Source: Bacteroidota bacterium (lineage in GTDB: Bacteria > Bacteroidota > Bacteroidia > Chitinophagales > UBA2359). Taken from it: DNA of 10,303 nt. The number at the start of each line of letters is the position of its first letter. The stretch's first letter is position 1. This document shows positions 1-6,814 of the stretch, one piece after another. The DNA is taken from NCBI GenBank assembly GCA_020629895.1, contig JAHDCM010000091.1, positions 1 to 10,303 on the forward strand, given 5' to 3'. The notes under the pieces were generated by a model. The model made no database searches. It was given only the letters and a program-made list of their open reading frames with translations, and was not told the origin of the DNA. The position numbers and the translations under genes were made by a program.

Positions 1-980
1 ACATCACAAGTATGCATGTCTGAGTTAAGTACAAACCGCTTGCTACGATAGCCATCATTTACTTTTAGGGCAACCGTATTAGGTGGAACCTCCCCCAAAT
101 TATGAGCATATAAAATCAGATAATTAGGAAAGTCGGCATTTTCTTCCAAGCATATATCAATATCATAATCCTCATTATCTAGCTCAAAATGATCTAAAAT
201 CCACTGCCCATTAAAATTGAGGGAAACAATATCGCCATCATCTTTTTGATGATCATACACGGTGATACGTAAACAATTACTATCTACTTTTACAACCTTT
301 CCAGGCTCTACTTTGCGATTTCGCAATTTTCGAATTTTATTCTTTCGATCCCACTTAATAGCAACAGGGCCTTTTTCTAAGTTCGAAAAGTTTACATTAA
401 AGGTAAGAGCTTCTTCAGTGCTAATGTCTGCTTCCAATACCTTGCTAAGGTGTATTTTGCCAGACGAACAAGAGACTTCACTCAAATGTCCTACTCCTTG
501 CCAGTCGCCTTCCAAGTGATAAGAATCCCCAATTTTATAAAATTGCAAACTGGCTTTTTTGAGGCAGGTTTCTAAGTGACGTAGTTTTTTATTGGTATTG
601 ATATAATTTTGCACCTTTACATCTTCGTAATATAAATAGCCGCCATCCCATTGACCAGTGAAGCTTTTTTCGTATGATAAATACCCATTATCCCCCTTAA
701 ACTTCGCCCGACAAACAATCAAGCCGCTAACCCGACTACCTTTTTGTTTCATTTCAACATGTAATTTACCTGTTACTCCTTCAAATTCAGGACGGCCAAG
801 CCAATTACTTTGTGTCACCTCGCCTTCCCACAAACCATTCAAATCTACTTGCTCATTAGAACGAATGCGGGCAAGGTCGGCTTGTTTCTTTTCAGGAAAA
901 TTGATTTCTACTTGCGCATAACTGCTTACAGGAAATGCCCCTAGAAGTAATACTAGTAATAAGCCGCTTATTTTTTCCAT
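1..980 (-). CDS. Exported protein of unknown function, 3' end beyond the window
   Basis: An open frame starts with ATG at 980-978 and reads without a stop to the left edge, giving about 326 residues of an incomplete protein. The N-terminus (MEKISGLLLVLLLGAFPVSSYA, written here as residues 1-22) is a clear signal peptide with likely cleavage before QVEIN, so the product is exported to the periplasm or outer membrane. Residues about 40-90 (NGLWEGEV, then beta-strand-like stretches ending VSGLIVCRAKF) resemble the small beta-barrel or sandwich folds often seen in secreted Bacteroidota proteins. The last visible part (LILYAHNLGEVPPNTVALKV followed by a dipping FVLNSDMHTC) resembles a C-terminal module I recall from many Bacteroidota exported proteins, so the true end is probably close. 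The start codon lies inside the end of the upstream gene, with a 13-nt overlap, which implies translational coupling. No catalytic motif is visible, and the function is unknown. Confidence 0.8.
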   Translation of the reverse strand, partial: MEKISGLLLVLLLGAFPVSSYAQVEINFPEKKQADLARIRSNEQVDLNGLWEGEVTQSNWLGRPEFEGVTGKLHVEMKQKGSRVSGLIVCRAKFKGDNGYLSYEKSFTGQWDGGYLYYEDVKVQNYINTNKKLRHLETCLKKASLQFYKIGDSYHLEGDWQGVGHLSEVSCSSGKIHLSKVLEADISTEEALTFNVNFSNLEKGPVAIKWDRKNKIRKLRNRKVEPGKVVKVDSNCLRITVYDHQKDDGDIVSLNFNGQWILDHFELDNEDYDIDICLEENADFPNYLILYAHNLGEVPPNTVALKVNDGYRSKRFVLNSDMHTCD

Positions 981-2050
981 TTGAATGATTTTTGGAGCGT
1001 AAAGTGAATACCTCTATTGCGAAGTTTAAGATTTTCTTTGCCTGTAACACCTATATAATATGGGTTATTGACTATATTATTGAATGATTGACTATACAGT
1101 ACCCCTATTGCAAAAGCACCCTTATTGAAGTTAAGCGAACCGCCAATCACATAGCCTAGATCACCTCGCAAAAACGGAGAACTTTCGCCATTGCGAACAG
1201 GAGCATCCCAAAGGTTAATCGTTTCAGTACCATCAATTAATACTTGTTTTTCTTTTCCACCTAATAACTGTCCATAATAAATTCCACCATTAAGGTGTAA
1301 GCCAAGTCCTAGTGGGTTAAAACCTGCCAACATTAGCCCACGCGCATAATGGTAACGGTGTTCTGCGCTTTCTGCTTGGTTCAATACTTCGGTATAAGAT
1401 TGACTGTGATAGTAAATTTCGGGTTGTACATAAAAACGTTTGTGAAAATTAAGGCGGAAAAAAGTGCCTGCCTGCCAGCTAAATCGACGTTGATAAAAAT
1501 TATTTCGCAAATTAGATTCGACAAAGGAGGAGCCTAAACCAATTTTATAACCAAAACGATGTTTAGGACGTTTTCGCCGTTTTTTCATCGTACCTCGAAA
1601 AATACTATCCATCACATTGATTACGGGATTATTGCTTTTAGGACGTGGATTGGTTTTTTGTGGAGGTTTGGGAGTAGGAGCAGGTTGTTTTTTACCTGCT
1701 TTATCCTTCGATTTTTGTGCTATCTCCTTTACATCAATTACAGGGTTAATTTTACCCGATAAACCATTAACATCCTTATAAATGTCCCAAATAATGGCTT
1801 TTCCTTCTCCCGCCATGACTTTGCCTACATCACCTCGTACACTTTTGGGGCGAATAACTTTGCCATTGTCCATATCAAAATGGAGCGCAACATCATAAAT
1901 GGCCGATTTTTTGCCAGGTAGGTCATAGGTAACAATTACCTTGTCTTTAGTGGCTGTCACCTCTACATTTTCTGCTTTTTGAGCAAAAGAAGTATGACTA
2001 AACATGCCTACAAGTATCATTATCAAGAGATAAGAAATGTGTTTTTGCAT
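968..2050 (-). CDS. Exported protein with N-terminal beta-sandwich-like domain and predicted outer-membrane beta-barrel
   Basis: This is a 360-residue protein. Residues 1-23 form a signal peptide (hydrophobic YLLIMILVGMF, cleavage after TSFA). Residues about 25-110 (VEVTATKDKVIVTYDL, GDVGKVMAGEGKAIIWD) look like the Ig/fibronectin-like domain that Bacteroidota often place in front of barrels or enzyme domains. Residues about 110-165 are a Lys/Pro-rich linker ending in a strongly basic run (KKRRKRPKH). From about 166 to the end the chain alternates aromatic and glycine-rich strands (FGYKIGLGSS, FYVQPEIYY, GLGLHLNGGIYYGQ, GYVIGGSLNF) and finishes with HFTLQKSFKWKK, the pattern of an outer-membrane beta-barrel. 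It is the first gene of a two-gene unit and its stop codon overlaps the start of the next gene. The strand pattern supports envelope localisation; cargo or ligand cannot be told. It could be a small porin-like or adhesion-anchoring protein. Confidence 0.85.
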   Translation of the reverse strand: MQKHISYLLIMILVGMFSHTSFAQKAENVEVTATKDKVIVTYDLPGKKSAIYDVALHFDMDNGKVIRPKSVRGDVGKVMAGEGKAIIWDIYKDVNGLSGKINPVIDVKEIAQKSKDKAGKKQPAPTPKPPQKTNPRPKSNNPVINVMDSIFRGTMKKRRKRPKHRFGYKIGLGSSFVESNLRNNFYQRRFSWQAGTFFRLNFHKRFYVQPEIYYHSQSYTEVLNQAESAEHRYHYARGLMLAGFNPLGLGLHLNGGIYYGQLLGGKEKQVLIDGTETINLWDAPVRNGESSPFLRGDLGYVIGGSLNFNKGAFAIGVLYSQSFNNIVNNPYYIGVTGKENLKLRNRGIHFTLQKSFKWKK

Positions 2051-2175
2051 TGTGCTATGTTTTGTGTTTGTGGGTGCGATTGCTATTTAGACAGCAATTA
2101 GAGGGAAAAGGACACATATTATATTTAGATGATTGGATATAGGTAATAATATATCATGAGTAGCCAAAGTAAGTT
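2051..2175. other. Intergenic stretch upstream of the minus-strand gene pair
   Basis: This stretch has no gene. It must contain the promoter and leader of the minus-strand pair, but I find no good TAnnTTTG box on the minus strand. A small inverted repeat, ATTGCT at 2079-2084 with AGCAAT at 2093-2098 and an 8-nt loop, would lie in the 5' leader about 30-50 nt before the start codon. Its role is unknown. The rest is AT-rich. Confidence 0.4.
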
Positions 2176-2383
2176 CGTGAGGGATAGTAGTGGTAGCTTG
2201 GCGAAGTAGATAGGTAGTGACGCTTCGCCTAGCAGGGCTGACGAAGGAAGACACTGCTAGGTGTTTAGCGGAACACCTTGTCTACAAGGCAACTACAAAC
2301 GGATAGCCCGACCCCATTTTTGTTGAAAAAGATACTATCAGCGTCTCGCTGGCAGTATCTTTTTCAACAGAAATGGGGACACG
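2176..2383 (+). repeat. Structured repeat element, copy A (putative non-coding RNA)
   Basis: This copy is about 208 bp and matches copy B at 9975-10177, which lies on the other strand. Shared blocks are 2176-2209 (34 nt, three transitions), 2229-2261 (33 nt, identical) and 2290-2313 (24 nt, one transition), then GGACACG at the end. Between the blocks lie two diverged stretches (2210-2228 and 2262-2289) and one very long unrelated hairpin (2312-2378). A fold can be drawn: CGTG 2176-2179 with CACG 2380-2383; GGG 2181-2183 with CCC 2307-2309; GTAG 2187-2190 with CTAC 2293-2296; GTAGAT 2206-2211 with GTCTAC 2280-2285; and an apical hairpin CTAGCAG 2229-2235 with CTGCTAG 2254-2260. Local alternatives exist, namely GGCGAAG 2200-2206 with CTTCGCC 2223-2229 and CCTTG 2276-2280 with CAAGG 2285-2289. 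The copy sits between divergent genes, so in its own orientation it does not follow any gene in the window. It may belong to the dispersed structured motifs of Bacteroidota such as Flavo-1, but that is a guess from memory. The alternative is a REP- or MITE-like element. Confidence 0.75.
2312..2378 (+). other. Hypervariable long hairpin of copy A
   Basis: The arms 2312-2343 and 2347-2378 pair over 32 positions around a TCT loop. Twenty-nine pairs are Watson-Crick. T2320-G2370 and T2338-G2352 are G-U pairs in the plus-strand RNA, and A2337-C2353 is the only mismatch. Apart from the outermost CC/GG, the arm sequence has no resemblance to the equivalent hairpin of copy B. Confidence 0.85.
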
Positions 2384-2422
2384 TCCTAATAAATAAAAAT
2401 GGGAAGAGAACACTTGTTAGTA

Positions 2423-2430
2423 TAACTTTG
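2423..2430 (+). promoter_or_regulatory. Candidate -7 box for icmF (TAACTTTG)
   Basis: TAACTTTG fits the Bacteroidota -7 consensus TAnnTTTG. It lies 47 nt before the icmF start, which predicts a leader of about 40 nt. No TTTG/TTG -33 element is visible at the usual spacing, so the call rests on one box and is only moderate. Confidence 0.5.
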
Positions 2431-2477
2431 TTAATTTTACACCTTTCCTTTTTTAGAGACCAAATACCTATCCGAAT

Positions 2478-5400
2478 ATGCAAACAATCGCACCTTATCA
2501 ACCTAAAAATAAGATTCGTATTGTAACGGCAGCCTCTTTATTTGATGGGCATGATGCAGCGATTAATATCATGCGTCGGATTATGCAGGCTTCGGGAGCA
2601 GAGATTATTCACTTAGGACATAATCGCTCAGTATTAGAGATTGTAAATACGGCAGTACAAGAAGATGTACAAGCCATTGCTATTACTTCCTATCAAGGAG
2701 GGCATATAGAGTTTTTTAAGTATATGCATGATCTGTTAAAAGAGAGAAATGCAGGACATATCAAGATTTTTGGAGGGGGTGGAGGTACTATTCTGCCATC
2801 AGAAATAGAAGAACTGCATGCCTATGGAATTGCACGTATTTATTCGCCAGATGATGGACGAGAAATGGGCTTACAAGGAATGATTAATGATTTATTAGAA
2901 ACATGCGATTTTTCAGTAGGAGAGAAGGTGAATGGAGAATTGGATGTACTGAAAAATAAAGATAAATCGGCCATTGCGCGATTGATCTCGGCAGTTGAGA
3001 ACTTTCCTGCCCAGTCGAGTGCTTGGATGCAAGAAATTAAGCAGCAAGAAAAAGAAACGATAGGTATTCCTGTACTTGGAATTACTGGAACAGGAGGTGC
3101 GGGTAAATCGTCTTTAGTCGATGAGTTGGTACGACGATTTTTGATTGATTTTGAGGATAAACATTTGGCTATTATTTCGATTGATCCGTCGAAGCGTAAA
3201 ACAGGTGGAGCCTTGCTAGGTGATCGGATTCGAATGAACGCTATTAACCATCCGCGCGTGTATATGCGCTCATTAGCTACTCGTAAGGCACATGTTGCTA
3301 TTGCCGAAAGTATTAAAGAAGCAATTGCTTTATTGAAAGCAGCAGGATATGATTTGATTATTGTCGAAACTTCTGGAATTGGACAATCAAATACAGCAAT
3401 TACCGATTTTGTCGATTTTAGTGTATATGTGATGACGCCTGAATATGGAGCAGCAACTCAATTGGAGAAGATTGATATGCTGGATTATGCGGATATGGTG
3501 GTACTTAATAAATTTGATAAACGGGGAGCGCAGGATGCATTACGGGATGTAAAAAAACAGTACAAGCGTAATCACAACCTTTGGATGACACCCGATGAGG
3601 AGTTGCCCGTTTATGGTACCATTGCAGCGCAGTATAATGATCCTGGTACCAATCACTTGTATAAGGCTTTGATCGCAAAAGTAGATGAGCTAACAAATGC
3701 CGATTTTTCATCAAAAGTGGAATTGCCACTAGGGATAAGCGAAAAAATATACATTATTCCACCTAGCCGAGTACGTTATTTAGCAGAAATAGCAGAAAGT
3801 AACCGACAGTATGATCGTTGGGTGGAGGAGCAGGTCGAAATTGCTCAGAATTTATTTAGCCTTCACCGAGTAGTGAAGTTAATGGATATAATTGAAGATG
3901 AGGAGACTAAGGCTACCTTGTTGAAGTTGCGAGAAAAGCTATTGTTAAAATTTGATAACCGAAATAAGCAGTTAATTGAACAATGGCCAGCGAAAAAAGA
4001 AGCATACCAACAAGATACCTTTACTTATAAAGTGCGAAACAAAGCCATTTCAGTACCAACTTATACCGTATCGCTTTCTCAAAATAAAATTCCTAAAATT
4101 TCTTTACCACAGTACGAGGCGTGGGGCGATGTATTGAAATGGAACTTACAAGAAAATGTGCCAGGTGAATTTCCGTTTACTGCCGGTGTATTTCCTTTTA
4201 AACGGCAAGGAGAAGACCCCACAAGAATGTTTGCAGGTGAAGGAGGACCAGAACGAACGAACACGCGATTTCATTACCTATCAAAAGATACTGCCGCTGA
4301 TCGGCTTTCCACTGCTTTTGATTCTGTTACCTTATATGGAGAAGATCCCGATTATCGCCCTGATATTTATGGTAAAGTAGGTAATTCAGGCGTATCGGTT
4401 TGTTGTTTGGATGATGCAAAAAAATTATATTCAGGCTTTGATCTCGTCAAACGTAGCACTTCAGTATCTATGACCATCAATGGGCCGGCAGCCACCATTA
4501 CTGCTTTTTTCCTAAATGCAGCCATTGATCAACAATGTGAAGTCTATATTAAAGAACAGGGATTGGAAGAGCAGGTAAAAGCGAAAATAGCGGCTATTTA
4601 TGCTAAAAAAGGAGTGTCGATACCGCGTTATAATGCACCACTTCCTGAAGGAAATGATGGATTAGGTCTAATGCTCTTAGGAGTGACAGGTGACCAAGTA
4701 TTGGAAGCAGATGTGTATGATACAATTAAAGCTAAAACCTTATCGGCGGTTCGTGGTACTGTGCAGGCAGATATTTTAAAAGAAGATCAAGCGCAAAATA
4801 CCTGTATTTTCTCGACCGAGTTTTCACTCAAACTAATGGGAGATGTGCAGCAATATTTTTCAGATCATCAGGTTCGCAATTTCTACTCGGTATCTATATC
4901 GGGTTATCACATTGCTGAAGCAGGAGCTAACCCCATTTCCCAATTAGCTTTTACACTTGCGAATGGATTCACCTTTGTAGAGTATTATTTGTCAAGAGGG
5001 ATGAATATTGATAGTTTTGCACCCAATTTGTCATTCTTCTTCTCTAATGGAATTGATCCTGAGTATGCAGTAATTGGACGAGTTGCACGTCGTATTTGGG
5101 CAAAGGCGATGAAATATAAGTATAAAGCAAATGAGCGTTCTCAAAAACTAAAATACCATATTCAAACATCAGGACGTTCCTTACATGCACAAGAAATTAG
5201 TTTCAACGATATTCGAACTACTTTGCAAGCTTTATACGCGATATATGATAACTGTAATTCTTTGCATACCAATGCTTATGATGAAGCAATTACGACACCT
5301 ACTGAAGAATCAGTGCGTCGAGCAGTAGCCATTCAACTGGTTATCAATAAGGAACTTGGCTTGGCAAAAAATGAAAATCCAATACAAGGCTCTTTTATCA

Positions 5401-5852
5401 TCGAAGAACTAACTGATCTTGTAGAAGAGGCTGTATTACTTGAGTTTGAACGAATTTCTGAACGGGGAGGGGTACTAGGGGCTATGGAGACCATGTATCA
5501 ACGTGGTAAAATTCAAGAAGAATCGTTGTATTACGAACATTTGAAACATACAGGAGATTATCCTATTGTAGGCGTCAATACCTTCTTATCTGCTGAAGGT
5601 TCGCCAACCATTATTCCTGATGAGGTTATTCGGTCTACAAAAGAAGAAAAAGAGGCGCAAATTACCACCCTTGAAAATTTAAAAAAGGCAAATGCCAATC
5701 AAGCAGCTATCGAATTAAAGGCATTGCAACAAGCTGCGATTAATAATGAAAATATCTTTGAAAAGTTGATGGAGGTCAGCAAATACTGTTCGCTAGGGCA
5801 AATCACTCATGCGCTTTATGAAGTAGGGGGACAATATCGACGGAATATGTAA
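2478..5852 (+). CDS. icmF: Fused isobutyryl-CoA mutase (IcmF), coenzyme B12-dependent
   Basis: IcmF reversibly rearranges isobutyryl-CoA and n-butyryl-CoA in the cytoplasm using adenosylcobalamin. The 1124 residues show the whole fused architecture. The B12-binding domain (about 12-145) has LFDGHDAA with H25 as expected lower axial ligand. The MeaB-like G-protein domain (about 165-420) has Walker A GTGGAGKS at 204-211, DPSKRKTGGALLGDR after it, and NKFD at 344-347. A linker follows (about 420-545), then the mutase TIM-barrel domain to the end. In the active site, AGVFPF carries F572 where methylmalonyl-CoA mutases have Tyr, and AQNTCIF carries Q773 where they have Arg. This is the IcmF pattern. 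H811 (SGYHIAEAG) is the conserved barrel histidine. Length is as usual for the family. The start is supported by an in-frame stop at 2454-2456 and by alignment of the opening residues from memory. No frameshift or missing residue was seen. It probably forms an operon with the BtuF-like gene 36 nt downstream. Confidence 0.96.
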   Translation: MQTIAPYQPKNKIRIVTAASLFDGHDAAINIMRRIMQASGAEIIHLGHNRSVLEIVNTAVQEDVQAIAITSYQGGHIEFFKYMHDLLKERNAGHIKIFGGGGGTILPSEIEELHAYGIARIYSPDDGREMGLQGMINDLLETCDFSVGEKVNGELDVLKNKDKSAIARLISAVENFPAQSSAWMQEIKQQEKETIGIPVLGITGTGGAGKSSLVDELVRRFLIDFEDKHLAIISIDPSKRKTGGALLGDRIRMNAINHPRVYMRSLATRKAHVAIAESIKEAIALLKAAGYDLIIVETSGIGQSNTAITDFVDFSVYVMTPEYGAATQLEKIDMLDYADMVVLNKFDKRGAQDALRDVKKQYKRNHNLWMTPDEELPVYGTIAAQYNDPGTNHLYKALIAKVDELTNADFSSKVELPLGISEKIYIIPPSRVRYLAEIAESNRQYDRWVEEQVEIAQNLFSLHRVVKLMDIIEDEETKATLLKLREKLLLKFDNRNKQLIEQWPAKKEAYQQDTFTYKVRNKAISVPTYTVSLSQNKIPKISLPQYEAWGDVLKWNLQENVPGEFPFTAGVFPFKRQGEDPTRMFAGEGGPERTNTRFHYLSKDTAADRLSTAFDSVTLYGEDPDYRPDIYGKVGNSGVSVCCLDDAKKLYSGFDLVKRSTSVSMTINGPAATITAFFLNAAIDQQCEVYIKEQGLEEQVKAKIAAIYAKKGVSIPRYNAPLPEGNDGLGLMLLGVTGDQVLEADVYDTIKAKTLSAVRGTVQADILKEDQAQNTCIFSTEFSLKLMGDVQQYFSDHQVRNFYSVSISGYHIAEAGANPISQLAFTLANGFTFVEYYLSRGMNIDSFAPNLSFFFSNGIDPEYAVIGRVARRIWAKAMKYKYKANERSQKLKYHIQTSGRSLHAQEISFNDIRTTLQALYAIYDNCNSLHTNAYDEAITTPTEESVRRAVAIQLVINKELGLAKNENPIQGSFIIEELTDLVEEAVLLEFERISERGGVLGAMETMYQRGKIQEESLYYEHLKHTGDYPIVGVNTFLSAEGSPTIIPDEVIRSTKEEKEAQITTLENLKKANANQAAIELKALQQAAINNENIFEKLMEVSKYCSLGQITHALYEVGGQYRRNM

Positions 5853-5888
5853 CTTTTGACCAAATTATGAGCGATAATCAGATAAACC

Positions 5889-6677
5889 ATGCCAACTTTT
5901 ACAGATCAGATGGGATATTCCATAGAGCTTGATACACCTCCTAAACGGATTGTATCACTAGTGCCTTCACAAACAGAATTATTGTTTGATATGGGTTTGG
6001 AAGAAAAAATAGTTGGCATTACGAAGTTTTGTATCCACCCAATCGAAAAGTGTAAAAAGGTAGCAAAAGTAGGAGGTACCAAAGATTTTAAGTGGGATAG
6101 AATTGCAGGGTTAAAGCCAGATTTAATCATTGGTAATAAAGAGGAAAATGAACAACAAGGTATTCAAGCCTTACAAAAACGATTTCCTGTTTGGATGAGT
6201 GATATAAGTACACTAACAGATGCTTATAACATGATGCTCCAATTAGGAGAACTAACTGAAACAGAAGACAAAACAATAGAGCTAGTAGCAGAAATTCAAC
6301 AAGCATGGAGCCTATTACCAAAAACAAAACCATTTAAAGTAGCTTATTTTATTTGGCAAAATCCTTATATGGTAGCTGCAACAGGAACCTTTATTAATCA
6401 CCTCATCCAACAAGCAGGATGGATAAATATTTTTGCACATAAAAGTCGTTATCCAACTGTTACAATTAATGAAGTAAAAGCCTTAAAACCCGATGTGTTA
6501 TTTTTATCTTCCGAACCTTTCCCATTTAAGGAAAAACAGGTACAAGAAATGCGTACTTTTTTCCCTGAAGTGAGCGTTCAATTAGTAGATGGAGAAATGT
6601 TTTCGTGGTATGGTAGTCGGTTGTTACACGCAGCTATCTATATCCACACCCTACAAGAAAAGATGAAGAGATATTAG
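5889..6677 (+). CDS. BtuF-like helical-backbone metal/cobalamin-binding protein without a signal peptide
   Basis: The 262 residues read as the periplasmic-binding-protein-2 fold (BtuF/FecB type): an N-terminal lobe with RIVSLVPSQTELLFDMG (20-36), VGGTKDFKWDRI (61-72) and LKPDLIIG (75-82), a connecting helix around 120-145, and a C-terminal lobe with VAYFIWQNPYMVAATGTFIN (151-170), LKPDVLFLSSEPFPF (199-213) and SWYGSRLL (239-246). Such proteins normally capture B12, haem or iron-siderophore for an ABC importer. Here the N-terminus (MPTFTDQMGYSIEL) has no hydrophobic segment or lipobox, and an in-frame TAA at 5883-5885 rules out an upstream extension, so the product should stay in the cytoplasm. 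No permease or ATPase gene is adjacent. It lies 36 nt after icmF, a B12-dependent enzyme, and probably shares its mRNA. A role in corrinoid binding or handling is an inference; siderophore or other metal-complex binding is possible. Confidence 0.85.
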   Translation: MPTFTDQMGYSIELDTPPKRIVSLVPSQTELLFDMGLEEKIVGITKFCIHPIEKCKKVAKVGGTKDFKWDRIAGLKPDLIIGNKEENEQQGIQALQKRFPVWMSDISTLTDAYNMMLQLGELTETEDKTIELVAEIQQAWSLLPKTKPFKVAYFIWQNPYMVAATGTFINHLIQQAGWINIFAHKSRYPTVTINEVKALKPDVLFLSSEPFPFKEKQVQEMRTFFPEVSVQLVDGEMFSWYGSRLLHAAIYIHTLQEKMKRY

Positions 6678-6711
6678 TTGTTTCTACTGATAAGATTTAG
6701 CAATAGACTTG

Positions 6712-6719
6712 TATCTTTG
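6712..6719 (+). promoter_or_regulatory. Candidate -7 box for the L,D-transpeptidase gene (TATCTTTG)
   Basis: TATCTTTG matches TAnnTTTG exactly and is the best-looking box in the window. It would start transcription near 6727, leaving a leader of about 88 nt before the ATG at 6815. No -33 TTTG is seen at 17-23 nt. The leader holds a T8 run and a short CGTCT...AGACG inverted repeat around 6761-6780. No terminator is visible between 6677 and this box. Confidence 0.55.
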
Positions 6720-6814
6720 TCATAAATCGGTTAGATTCATAATACACACATTTTTTTTTAACGTCTTCGCCTCACAGACGGTATTAGTAACTCCGATCAT
6801 CAATCATATAAATC

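Noticed and set aside
2106..2115. AAAAGGACAC as the remnant of a third copy
   Set aside because: It matches the end of copy B over only 10 nt, with no other core block around it. Chance is sufficient.
2176..2383. Retron msr-msd region
   Set aside because: Long variable hairpin and flanking core are reminiscent, but no reverse transcriptase gene is nearby and the branching guanosine context with flanking a1/a2 repeats is not evident.
2176..2383. Integron attC site
   Set aside because: The RYYYAAC and GTTRRRY core sites do not frame the hairpin, and the conserved internal loop block is not an attC feature. No integrase gene is present.
2278..2526. An 82-codon open frame across copy A and the start of icmF
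   Set aside because: It reads through the long hairpin and the icmF promoter and start. Its peptide shows no recognisable features.
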